Shown here: piece by piece, positions 1-5,087 of the stretch
How the letters are laid out: each line of letters starts with the position of its first letter
Numbering within the stretch: the first letter of the stretch is position 1
Source of the DNA: JAVBNT01 sp031551355
Lineage (GTDB): Bacteria; Vulcanimicrobiota; CADAWZ01
Assembly (NCBI GenBank): GCA_031551355.1
Contig: JAVBNT010000048.1
Location: 1 to 5,087, forward strand
Length of the DNA stretch: 5,087 bases
Direction: 5' to 3'
The notes under the pieces: generated by a model
What the model was told of the DNA's origin: nothing
Seen by the model: the letters and a program-made list of their open reading frames with translations, nothing else
Databases searched by the model: none
Position numbers and translations under genes: made by a program

Positions 1-130
1 CCCTTTAGGGGCTGCTTGTAATCAATGGCAATGTGGCTTGAACGAATGTGAAAGCCAAGGGCTTTAGCCCTTGGCCAGTAAAAGAGGCTTATAGCCTCGA
101 GCAAGCCACCCGTTTTACGGGTGGTACTGA
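1..130 (+). mobile_element. Hairpin cluster resembling the right end of an IS200/IS605-type element (partial)
   Basis: Three perfect stem-loops lie in a row: GCCAAGGGC/GCCCTTGGC with a TTTA loop (54-75), GAGGCT/AGCCTC with a TAT loop (84-98), and CCACCCGT/ACGGGTGG with a TTT loop (106-124). The window opens on what looks like the right half of a fourth (CCC-TTTA-GGGG, 1-10), whose left arm would be outside. Compact GC stems with TTTA-like loops, ending in a short GGTACTGAC-type tail, are typical of the subterminal right ends of IS200/IS605 elements, where the 3' end of tnpB and its omega RNA also lie. One frame is open from position 2 to a TAG at 65-67 and could be the last residues of a TnpB protein, but 21 codons are too few to prove it. 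No transposase domain is visible. The assignment rests on resemblance of the structure, not on a match, and the outer boundary near 130 is a guess. Strand is given on the assumption that the element extends to the left. Confidence 0.42.
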
Positions 131-149
131 CTATAATTGTACAAATGGT

Positions 150-194
150 GAAAAATTAAGAAAAGAATAGCAAAAGGCTATAAAGCAAGCTATT
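150..194 (-). terminator. Weak stem followed by a U-rich tract, possible terminator of the rpiB transcript
   Basis: Read on the minus strand, AATAGC (194-189) can pair with GCTATT (171-166) across a 17-nt loop and is followed by CTTTTCTTAATTTTT. The stem is short and AU-rich and the loop is long, so intrinsic termination here is only a possibility. It lies beyond the stronger hairpin at 209-248, which lacks a U-tract of its own. The two together may define the 3' end of the minus-strand operon. Confidence 0.22.
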
Positions 195-208
195 TTTCGC
201 CATTTTCT

Positions 209-248
209 GTCGTGCTAAATGGGGCTAGAAAGGCCCACTTAGCACGAC
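209..248 (-). terminator. Long imperfect hairpin in the 3' region of the rpiB transcript
   Basis: GTCGTGCTAA (209-218) pairs perfectly with TTAGCACGAC (239-248). Inside it the stem continues with TGGG/CCCA (220-223/234-237) and a further CT/AG pair, closing on a 4-nt loop (227-230). The pair at 219/238 is an A-C mismatch in plus-strand RNA but a G-U wobble in minus-strand RNA, so the structure is better formed in the transcript that comes from rpiB. It starts 33 nt after the rpiB stop codon. What follows on the minus strand (AGAAAATGGCG) is not a U-run, so it is either a terminator without a classic tail or a 3' stabilising structure. On the plus strand it is followed by GCCCCTTTT, so a role for the opposite strand cannot be excluded. 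Confidence 0.45.
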
Positions 249-281
249 GCCCCTTTTATCATGTCTTTTTTATCCTGCAGC

Positions 282-737
282 CTATTCTAAATCATGGATT
301 TTATCAATTCTTTGCTGGTGTCTGCCGCCTTCGAATTCCGTATCCAGCCACGACTTGACCATTTCTTCCGCTTTTTTAGCCCTTTGCGGATCAAAAGGCC
401 TGCCGGCCATCACAAGTATGTTTGCATCATTATGCATTCGTGACATTTTGGCCGCTTCCGCATCGCAGGCAAGAGCTGCCCTTATGCCTTTAATCTTGTT
501 TGCCGCAATGCTTATTCCTATTCCGGAACCGCATATCAGGATTCCCAAACGATCTTTGTTGGCGGTAACTTCATCGGCTACCGCTTTTGCATAATCGGGG
601 TAATCAACGCTTGCCGAAGCCGAGTAAGTGCCTTTGTCATCTACTTTTATATTTATGGATTTCAAATAGCCGATTATATGTTCTTTTAACTCGAAACCTG
701 CATGGTCTGAACCGATGACGATATGGTTGGTAATCAT
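282..737 (-). CDS. rpiB: Ribose-5-phosphate isomerase B (RpiB/LacA/LacB family)
   Basis: Cytosolic enzyme that interconverts ribose 5-phosphate and ribulose 5-phosphate in the non-oxidative pentose phosphate pathway. The 151-residue protein is full length for the family (about 140-155). It opens with the conserved strand and substrate-binding motif GSDHAGFELK (9-18, with Asp11 and His12). The catalytic loop CGSGIGIS (69-76) carries Cys69, the expected base in the E. coli-type enzyme; the actinobacterial-type variants that use Glu instead of Cys are therefore excluded. His102 in the MHNDANIL segment matches the ring-opening histidine, and Arg139 and Arg143 near the end (GGRHQQRI) match phosphate-binding arginines. 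LacA/LacB galactose-6-phosphate isomerases share the fold, but they work as a pair and this is a single gene next to transaldolase, so RpiB is the better reading. The ATG is preceded 5 nt upstream by AGGAG. It is the last gene of a minus-strand operon, 9 nt after tal. Confidence 0.95.
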   Translation of the reverse strand: MITNHIVIGSDHAGFELKEHIIGYLKSINIKVDDKGTYSASASVDYPDYAKAVADEVTANKDRLGILICGSGIGISIAANKIKGIRAALACDAEAAKMSRMHNDANILVMAGRPFDPQRAKKAEEMVKSWLDTEFEGGRHQQRIDKIHDLE

Positions 738-742
738 ACTTA

Positions 743-749
743 CTCCTTA
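743..749 (-). promoter_or_regulatory. rpiB ribosome binding site overlapping the tal stop codon
   Basis: On the minus strand the sequence TAAGGAG ends 5 nt before the rpiB ATG. Its first three bases are the TAA stop of tal. A ribosome ending tal therefore finishes on the rpiB Shine-Dalgarno site, an arrangement commonly linked to translational coupling. It confirms the rpiB start and argues that tal and rpiB are read from one message. The coupling itself is inferred. Confidence 0.8.
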
Positions 750-1808
750 TTTGTTTTTGAGAGAACTTATTTTGTTTTCAATACTGTTCATCAGTGAATC
801 GAAAGCGCTTTCAAAAGCAACCAGTCCTTCTTCGAGAAGCTGTGAGCATATTTTATCAATATCGACTCCCGAACACGACAGTTTTTCCAGATTATCTTTT
901 GCTTTCTCCAAATTACATTCACAGCCGCTTACTTTCCCTTTTTCAATAAATGCCCTTAGAGTGGACTCCGGAATTGTATTTACTGTCTGGGGACGGATTA
1001 GCTCCTCTATATACTTAACATCGCTGTAATCGGGATTTTTTGTCCCCGTTGAAGCCCAAAGCGGTCTTTGCGGATTGCCGTCTTTGAAATCAGCAAAGAT
1101 TTCCCTGAATTTTTCGTATATAAGTTCAGCGTTGGCACAGGCTGCGCATCCTTTGAGTTCATTTTGTCCCAGCTGTTTATCCGCCGATGTATCGATCCTG
1201 CTTATAAAGACACTGGCGACGGAATGTATCGACTGTGTGTCCGAACTGCTTTGTTTACGCTTTTTGATTCCGTTTATGTATGCGTGCGCCGTGTCAACAT
1301 ATTGTTTTTGCGAAAATATGAGCGTTACGTTAACGTTCATTCCTGAGGAAATAAACTCTTCTATCGCCGGCATACACTCCGCGGTAGCAGGAACCTTCAG
1401 CATGAGGTTGGGGCGGTTTACTTTTGCATAAAGCCTTTTTCCTTCGGCAATTGTTTCTTCCAAACTTCTTGCCAGCTTGGGATTTATTTCCAGACTGACA
1501 TATCCGTCTTTTTTATTTGTTTTTTCGTATACCGGCAGGAACATATCGGCTGCTTTTTGTATGTCGGCAACGGTCAGCTCATCATAAATTTCAAAAATGC
1601 TGCAGCCCTTTTTCGATAATTCCAGCATCTCGGCATCGTAGTCGCCGGTTTTGCTGATGGCATTGTCAAATATTGACGGATTTGAAGTCAGGCCAACTAC
1701 GCCCTTATCGATAAGTTCGGCCAGGGTGCCGTCGTTAAGTATTTTTTTGCTGATATAATCCAGCCATGGGCTTTGGCCTTGTTCATAAAGTTCGTGCAGT
1801 GTCGTCAT
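747..1808 (-). CDS. tal: Transaldolase (class I, long actinobacterial/cyanobacterial-like subtype)
   Basis: Cytosolic enzyme that moves a dihydroxyacetone unit from sedoheptulose 7-phosphate to glyceraldehyde 3-phosphate, giving erythrose 4-phosphate and fructose 6-phosphate. The family signature GLTSNPSIFDNAI is at 39-51, and WLDYI at 15-19 holds the conserved early Asp17. The Schiff-base lysine is Lys138 in LMLKVPAT. The later barrel strands SVASVFISRIDT (196-207), PLWASTGTKNP (249-259) and PQTVNTIPE (273-281) are all present. At 353 residues it is longer than the TalB or short fructose-6-phosphate aldolase-like types (about 315 and 215-220) and fits the long subtype found in actinobacteria and cyanobacteria, as a stand-alone protein without the glucose-6-phosphate isomerase fusion seen in some of these. 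The ATG has AGAGGT 5 nt upstream (1814-1819). It lies 36 nt after the binding-protein gene and 9 nt before rpiB, whose product acts in the same pathway. No active-site residue is missing. Confidence 0.95.
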   Translation of the reverse strand: MTTLHELYEQGQSPWLDYISKKILNDGTLAELIDKGVVGLTSNPSIFDNAISKTGDYDAEMLELSKKGCSIFEIYDELTVADIQKAADMFLPVYEKTNKKDGYVSLEINPKLARSLEETIAEGKRLYAKVNRPNLMLKVPATAECMPAIEEFISSGMNVNVTLIFSQKQYVDTAHAYINGIKKRKQSSSDTQSIHSVASVFISRIDTSADKQLGQNELKGCAACANAELIYEKFREIFADFKDGNPQRPLWASTGTKNPDYSDVKYIEELIRPQTVNTIPESTLRAFIEKGKVSGCECNLEKAKDNLEKLSCSGVDIDKICSQLLEEGLVAFESAFDSLMNSIENKISSLKNK

Positions 1809-1844
1809 AAATTACCTCTTTCTTTTTTAATTTTATGTAAATTT

Positions 1845-3470
1845 TTATTGATTATTATGTTCTATGTAAATTTTTTCCGGAGACAGTAAAATGCCTGCAG
1901 GACCGGGAACTGTGTTGCCTTTTACTCTGTTGTTAATGGCCGCAAGGCCCTTGGGAGTCCATAAAAATACGTAAGGCGAATCATCAGTGATCTGTTTTTG
2001 CAGTTCTCCGTATATTGCCTTTCTTCTATCAGTATTTGTATTAAGCCTTCCTTCTTCAAGCAGTTTATCCGTTTTGGAATCGCTGTAACTCATAAAATTC
2101 ATGCCGAGATCCCCCATTTGTGAAGAATGCCATTCGGTATAGCAGTCGGGATCTATATTTTCAACCCAATTCAATATTATTGCCTGAAATTTTCCCGGAT
2201 AGCAATTGTTTATCAAAGCGGAAAACTCCATTGCCTTGAGATTCATTTTTATGCCTGCGCTTTTTAACTGAGCCTGAATAAATACGGCAGCCTTTTCGCA
2301 GGGTGCGTTTCCTGACGGATATATTGTTTCGAATTCAAGCTTTTTTCCGTCCTTTTCCAACAGTCCGTCCTTATTTTTTCCCCATCCTGACTCTGCCAGC
2401 AGTTGTTTAGCATAATCGGTATTTATATCATAAGTTTCAATTTGTCCGCTGTAAAAAGACGATGCTTTGGGAATTGGGCCGGTCGCTCTGACGGCGTTGT
2501 TTTTAAAGATTGCGCTTATTATCGTATTCTTGTCGATTGCATAGTTTATCGCCTGCCTTACTTTTTTGTCGGCGAAAGGCTGCTGTGTGAGATCAAATCC
2601 CAGATAATAGTATACAAACTGATCCCATCTGTAAATCGTGATGTTTTTTCCTTTTTCAAGCAAAGGCAGATCCTCCGGGGTGATATCGCTTATATCAACA
2701 CTGTTTGTCATCAGAGCGATCCGTCTTGATTCGGATGACGGTATTATTATGAAAACAACTCCTTTTAACCTGGGTTTGCCCCTGAAGTATGCATCGTTTG
2801 CTTTCAGGTATACTTTTTCGGAACTTTTCCATTCCTTGAAAACGAACGGTCCCGTCCCTACGGGATGTGAGTTAAACGGATCCCTGTTGATATCTCTGCC
2901 GCTCATCAGATGTTCGGGAATTATCCCCATTTGTGCGATATTAGATATGAAAGGCGCAAAAGGACGGGGGAGGGTAAATTTTACCGTATACATATCAGGC
3001 GTTTCAATGGATGGATTTTTTCCGTCTATCTGGAACAGTCCCCGGTTAAATGTGTTTGTGGATTTATCGAAAAGTTTTTCGAAGGTGAATTTAACGTCCC
3101 GGGACGTTAATTGATTGCCGTCGTGCCATTTTACATCTTTTCTCAGATGAAAAATCCAAATATTTCCCTGCTCATTTGTTTCCCAGTTTTCGGCTAAATC
3201 CGGGATTATTTCAAGATTTTCATTATATTTTACGAGTGAATTAAATATTAGTGAATTTACTGTTTGCGACGACATTTCCGATGCCAGAACCGGATTGAGA
3301 TAAAGCGGATCGGAGCGCAGGGCGACCGTCAGGAATCCATCCGGAAGTTTGGTCCTTTTGCATCCGGACAATGAGGGTATGGATAATGCGGCGCAGATCA
3401 GGAGAATAATTAATGCCGGTGCCGTCCGCAAATGTATTTGGTTTTGCTTTTGAGCGTTTTGTTTATTCAT
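1845..3470 (-). CDS. Family 5 extracellular solute-binding lipoprotein (peptide/oligopeptide ABC transporter type)
   Basis: Predicted substrate-capturing component of a DppA/OppA-type ABC importer, anchored by lipid on the outer face of the cytoplasmic membrane. The N-terminus has a basic stretch, a hydrophobic segment (about 17-33) and the lipobox LSGC ending at Cys37. The mature part shows family 5 hallmarks in order: a DPLYLNP segment (54-60), the FNSLVKY motif (76-82), the long signature region 91-131 with LAENW, WIFHLRKDVKWHDG and the LTSRDVKFTFE end, then HPVGTGPFVFKEW (202-214) and KKVRQAINYAIDK (302-314). Length (541) is normal. The real ligand is unknown; dipeptides, oligopeptides, nickel and some sugars are all bound by this family. 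No permease or ATPase gene is visible nearby. An in-frame TAA lies 9 nt before the ATG and the codons between cannot start, so 3470 is the furthest upstream start possible. It has no Shine-Dalgarno sequence; an AT-only palindrome takes its place. It is the first gene of the operon with tal and rpiB. Confidence 0.9.
   Translation of the reverse strand: MNKQNAQKQNQIHLRTAPALIILLICAALSIPSLSGCKRTKLPDGFLTVALRSDPLYLNPVLASEMSSQTVNSLIFNSLVKYNENLEIIPDLAENWETNEQGNIWIFHLRKDVKWHDGNQLTSRDVKFTFEKLFDKSTNTFNRGLFQIDGKNPSIETPDMYTVKFTLPRPFAPFISNIAQMGIIPEHLMSGRDINRDPFNSHPVGTGPFVFKEWKSSEKVYLKANDAYFRGKPRLKGVVFIIIPSSESRRIALMTNSVDISDITPEDLPLLEKGKNITIYRWDQFVYYYLGFDLTQQPFADKKVRQAINYAIDKNTIISAIFKNNAVRATGPIPKASSFYSGQIETYDINTDYAKQLLAESGWGKNKDGLLEKDGKKLEFETIYPSGNAPCEKAAVFIQAQLKSAGIKMNLKAMEFSALINNCYPGKFQAIILNWVENIDPDCYTEWHSSQMGDLGMNFMSYSDSKTDKLLEEGRLNTNTDRRKAIYGELQKQITDDSPYVFLWTPKGLAAINNRVKGNTVPGPAGILLSPEKIYIEHNNQ
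3091..3110. repeat. Perfect 20-bp palindrome inside the solute-binding protein gene
   Basis: The half-site TTAACGTCCC (3091-3100) is followed directly by its exact reverse complement GGGACGTTAA (3101-3110), with no spacer. It falls on codons 121-126 plus the first base of codon 127, in the conserved LTSRDVKF stretch of the family 5 signature, and the reading frame passes through it intact. Whether it is an internal operator, another protein-binding site or chance is not visible from the sequence. Confidence 0.9.
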
Positions 3471-3472
3471 TA

Positions 3473-3486
3473 TTAATATTTATTAA
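3473..3486. promoter_or_regulatory. AT-only palindrome just upstream of the binding-protein start codon
   Basis: TTAATA (3473-3478) and TATTAA (3481-3486) form a perfect inverted repeat with a 2-bp centre. It ends 2 bp before the ATG of the solute-binding protein, exactly where a Shine-Dalgarno sequence would be expected, and none is present. It could be an operator bound by a repressor, or an A/U-rich unstructured leader that favours SD-independent initiation. In AT-rich intergenic DNA such a palindrome can also arise by chance. Confidence 0.35.
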
Positions 3487-3524
3487 GGCCTGCTGGCATG
3501 AAGCCGGCGGCACAGTGTTTGTAT

Positions 3525-3533
3525 TGGTATAGT
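3525..3533 (+). promoter_or_regulatory. Candidate extended -10 promoter element for gdhA
   Basis: TGGTATAGT matches the extended -10 form TGnTATAAT with one mismatch in the hexamer. No -35 hexamer is seen at the normal distance (CGGCGG there), which extended -10 promoters can tolerate. It would give a leader of roughly 150 nt before gdhA. It competes with the site at 3621-3648; neither is proven. Confidence 0.2.
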
Positions 3534-3620
3534 TTTCTTTTTCGCTACCGGGTTTTTCCTGCGCGTTATTGCCATTCCCCGGTTTTATTGCGGTTATTTT
3601 TTTATCTGAAGGAACTTTCT

Positions 3621-3648
3621 TTGCCATCTGGAATTAAGACCTTATCAG
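3621..3648 (+). promoter_or_regulatory. Candidate -35/-10 promoter for gdhA
   Basis: TTGCCA (3621-3626) and TATCAG (3643-3648) are separated by 16 bp. Each matches four of six bases of the sigma-70-type consensus. Transcription would begin near 3655, about 40 nt before the gdhA start, and the -10 element overlaps the palindrome at 3645-3660. The match is modest. Confidence 0.22.
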
Positions 3649-3660
3649 GGATATACCTGA
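3645..3660. promoter_or_regulatory. Imperfect palindrome, possible operator of gdhA
   Basis: TCAGG (3645-3649) and CCTGA (3656-3660) flank a centre whose middle four bases, ATAT, are also symmetric; 14 of 16 positions fit two-fold symmetry. It sits 36-51 bp before the gdhA ATG and overlaps the candidate -10 hexamer, a position suited to repression. The regulator is not identifiable. Confidence 0.3.
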
Positions 3661-3682
3661 AAAATAAAAGATGTATTTGGAA

Positions 3683-3687
3683 GGGAG
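3683..3687 (+). promoter_or_regulatory. gdhA ribosome binding site that fixes the start at 3696
   Basis: GGGAG within a purine-rich stretch (3679-3688) lies 8 nt before the ATG at 3696. This is the only good Shine-Dalgarno sequence in front of any in-frame start, and the residues after this ATG are where similarity to glutamate dehydrogenases begins. An adjacent in-frame GTG (3693-3695) is a less likely alternative. Confidence 0.75.
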
Positions 3688-3695
3688 ATTTAGTG

Positions 3696-4967
3696 ATGGC
3701 AGCCTGTGCTGAAAAACAGAGTGTTTACCAAAATGTAGTAATGCAATTTAACCGTGCAGCAGATCTCATGAAACTTAATAGTGATATCAGGGAGATTTTG
3801 TCAAAGACTACTAATGAGATCGTAGTTAATTTTCCTGTTAAATTAGATAACGGCAAAGTTGAGATGCTGACCGGATACAGAGTCCAGCATAATAATGCAT
3901 TAGGTCCATATAAAGGAGGACTTCGCTTCCATCCCGCAGTCAATATTGATGAAGTTAGAGCCCTTGCAACATGGATGACCTGGAAATCGGCTATTGCTGA
4001 CATTCCTTACGGAGGGGCAAAAGGCGGCATACAGATAGATCCTTCCAAATATTCCCAGGCAGAGCTTGAGAGAATAACCAGAAGATTTACATACGCCCTT
4101 GGTTCAAACATTGGCCCTGAATATGACATTCCCGCTCCCGATGTGAATACAAACGGTCTGATTATGGCCTGGATTCTTGATACATTCCTTTCAACCGTTC
4201 CGCCTCAGCAGCGCCACTCTTCCATACACGTTGTCACCGGAAAACCGATCGAGTCCGGCGGTAGTGTCGGCAGAAACAAGGCAACCGGTCAGGGTGTCGT
4301 TTTCTGTATCGTTCAGTGGGCCAAAGATACTTCTTTTGATCTCAAAAAAGCCACATATACCGTTCAGGGCTTCGGCAATGTCGGTTCATGGGCCGCCAAA
4401 CTTCTTTCCGAATACGGTTCGACACTCATAGCCGTTCAGGATCATACAGGAACAATAAGATGTTCCAAGGGAATAGATCCTTTCAAACTCGGAGCCTATG
4501 TTGAGAAAAACAGAGGCGTTGCCGGTTACCCTGAAGCAGAGGCAATGAACAATGATGAGTTCCTTTCCACTCAGGCAGATATCTTTATTCCGGCTGCTCT
4601 TGAAAATCAGCTTACTGCGGATACGGCGCATAAAGTAAATGTAAAGCTCGTTGCCGAAGGTGCCAACGGCCCGACGGATCCTGATGGAGACAGAATACTT
4701 GCGGAAAAAGGCATAACGGTTCTTCCTGATGTCCTTTGCAATTCCGGCGGAGTTATCGTCAGCTATTTCGAATGGCTTCAGAATAAGAGATCAGAATTCT
4801 GGGATCTTGAAGAGGTTGACGGAAAACTGCTGAAAAAGATTATCGGCGGATACAACAGAGTTAAGGGTGCTGTCGAAAAATACAAAGTCGACTGGAGAAC
4901 AGCAGCTTACATTGTTGCTCTTGAGAGACTTGAAATCGTTTACAAAGAGCGCGGCATATTCCCGTAA
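3696..4967 (+). CDS. gdhA: NAD(P)-dependent glutamate dehydrogenase (Glu/Leu/Phe/Val dehydrogenase family)
   Basis: Cytosolic enzyme that reversibly converts glutamate to 2-oxoglutarate and ammonium with NAD(P)+. The 423-residue product from the ATG at 3696 matches the usual length of the small hexameric type (about 415-450). The substrate-binding segment GPYKGGLRFHP (70-80) has Lys73, TWKSA has Lys97, and the active-site signature PYGGAKGG (104-111) has the catalytic Lys109. The catalytic acid is Asp149 in PAPDVNT. The Rossmann motif GFGNVG is at 225-230, and NSGGVIVSYFEW (349-360) supplies Ser356 for the substrate carboxylate. An acidic residue at the end of the second Rossmann strand (Asp249 in VQDHTG) hints at NAD preference, but this is not decisive. 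Leucine or phenylalanine dehydrogenases share the fold and are usually shorter (about 350-380), so glutamate is favoured. Divergent from the lipoprotein operon. No terminator is seen in the 120 nt that follow. Confidence 0.93.
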   Translation: MAACAEKQSVYQNVVMQFNRAADLMKLNSDIREILSKTTNEIVVNFPVKLDNGKVEMLTGYRVQHNNALGPYKGGLRFHPAVNIDEVRALATWMTWKSAIADIPYGGAKGGIQIDPSKYSQAELERITRRFTYALGSNIGPEYDIPAPDVNTNGLIMAWILDTFLSTVPPQQRHSSIHVVTGKPIESGGSVGRNKATGQGVVFCIVQWAKDTSFDLKKATYTVQGFGNVGSWAAKLLSEYGSTLIAVQDHTGTIRCSKGIDPFKLGAYVEKNRGVAGYPEAEAMNNDEFLSTQADIFIPAALENQLTADTAHKVNVKLVAEGANGPTDPDGDRILAEKGITVLPDVLCNSGGVIVSYFEWLQNKRSEFWDLEEVDGKLLKKIIGGYNRVKGAVEKYKVDWRTAAYIVALERLEIVYKERGIFP

Positions 4968-5087
4968 ACTTAAAATCAAACAATTTAAAAAGGATGTCGT
5001 GGGAAGGGGAGGTTGTGTGGATGCACGTTTGAACACACCAAAAAAGTGAAGAAAGGTGGTGGTGTGGGGTTGGAGATATTGTGTGGC
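4968..5087 (+). other. G/GT-rich region downstream of gdhA without a supportable gene
   Basis: After a short A-rich stretch, the plus strand becomes strongly G-rich and C-poor from about 4998 to the window edge. It includes GGTGGTGGTGTGGGGTTGG (5055-5073), which has enough GG tracts for a two-tier G-quadruplex. The 8-mer TTGTGTGG occurs twice, at 5013-5020 and 5079-5086. A bulged inverted repeat (GGTTGTGT near 5011, ACACACC at 5033-5039) is followed by A residues, not T, so it is not a normal terminator for gdhA. One frame remains open from about 4988 to the edge, but without a good start site. Confidence 0.4.

Larger units (their letters stand above)
3471..3695. promoter_or_regulatory. Divergent intergenic control region between the binding-protein operon and gdhA
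   Basis: The two transcription units start back to back, so both promoters should lie in these 225 bp or in the flanking coding ends. Visible structure includes an AT palindrome next to the minus-strand gene (3473-3486), a wobble-containing stem TGCTGGC/GCCGGCG (3491-3509), an inverted repeat ACCGGG/CCCGGT with a 25-nt spacer (3547-3552 and 3578-3583), and a second palindrome at 3645-3660. I see no convincing -35/-10 pair for the minus-strand operon. The plus-strand frame of gdhA is open through this region, but it does not read like protein of the family and is treated as noncoding. Confidence 0.6.

Noticed and set aside
2..67. C-terminal end of a TnpB protein
   Set aside because: Only 21 codons are open before the TAG and no family motif falls in them, so it is mentioned with the hairpin cluster but not called as a gene.
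1..130. CRISPR array
   Set aside because: The palindromes differ in sequence and length and are not evenly spaced, so they are not direct repeats with spacers.
131..145. TATAAT (132-137) as a promoter -10 on the plus strand
   Set aside because: No -35 element lies at the proper distance and no plus-strand gene follows; rpiB is on the other strand.
1327..1336. 10-bp palindrome ACGTTAACGT inside tal
   Set aside because: Palindromes of this length are common enough by chance in a 5-kb window and nothing around it suggests function.
3498..3695. A 66-codon in-frame extension of gdhA from an ATG at 3498
   Set aside because: It has no ribosome binding site, its residues do not resemble the start of glutamate dehydrogenases, and a good SD precedes the ATG at 3696. 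The resulting 423 residues match the family length.
5011..5045. Intrinsic terminator of gdhA
   Set aside because: The stem is bulged and is followed by A residues in place of a T-run on the plus strand.
4988..5087. An open frame to the right edge containing two Leu-Cys-Gly motifs, as a new gene start
   Set aside because: Its TTG at 5013 has an SD-like GGGGAGG directly touching it with no spacing, the later GTG/TTG starts are not clear, and only about 30 codons are visible. It is reported as an observation only.

Overview
This is bacterial DNA with three tightly spaced genes on the minus strand, a divergent control region, and one gene on the plus strand. By eye the GC content is in the low-to-mid 40s percent. 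The minus-strand operon reads right to left: a family 5 (DppA/OppA-like) solute-binding lipoprotein, then transaldolase (tal), then ribose-5-phosphate isomerase B (rpiB). The plus-strand gene is a complete NAD(P)-dependent glutamate dehydrogenase of the small hexameric Glu/Leu/Phe/Val dehydrogenase family (gdhA). The lipobox lipoprotein and the style of the peptide-binding protein suggest a Gram-negative, probably anaerobic lineage, such as one of the less studied phyla of the Omnitrophota, Elusimicrobiota or Nitrospirota kind. The sequence alone does not settle the taxon.

Layout. Positions 1-130 hold a run of compact hairpins with TTTA/TTT-type loops, which looks like the right end of an IS200/IS605-type element; the rest of that element would lie to the left of the window. 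Positions 131-281 hold no gene. They contain a long imperfect hairpin (209-248) that pairs better as minus-strand RNA, so it is probably the 3' end structure of the rpiB transcript, and a weak second stem followed by a U-rich tract (150-194). rpiB (282-737) and tal (747-1808) are 9 nt apart, with the rpiB Shine-Dalgarno sequence built over the tal stop codon. The binding-protein gene (1845-3470) lies 36 nt upstream of tal. Positions 3471-3695 are a divergent intergenic region with two short palindromes, one beside each gene. gdhA occupies 3696-4967. The last 120 nt (4968-5087) are unusually G/GT-rich and hold no gene I can support.

How the genes fit together. Transaldolase and RpiB both belong to the non-oxidative pentose phosphate pathway, interconverting sugar phosphates and supplying ribose 5-phosphate. 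The lipoprotein would capture peptides or a similar solute outside the membrane, but no permease or ATPase genes are present here. Glutamate dehydrogenase links 2-oxoglutarate and ammonium to glutamate. Peptide uptake plus glutamate dehydrogenase would suit amino-acid use, but that is inference from proximity. I found no convincing new multi-gene system. The most unusual sequence signal is a perfect 20-bp palindrome inside the binding-protein gene (3091-3110).
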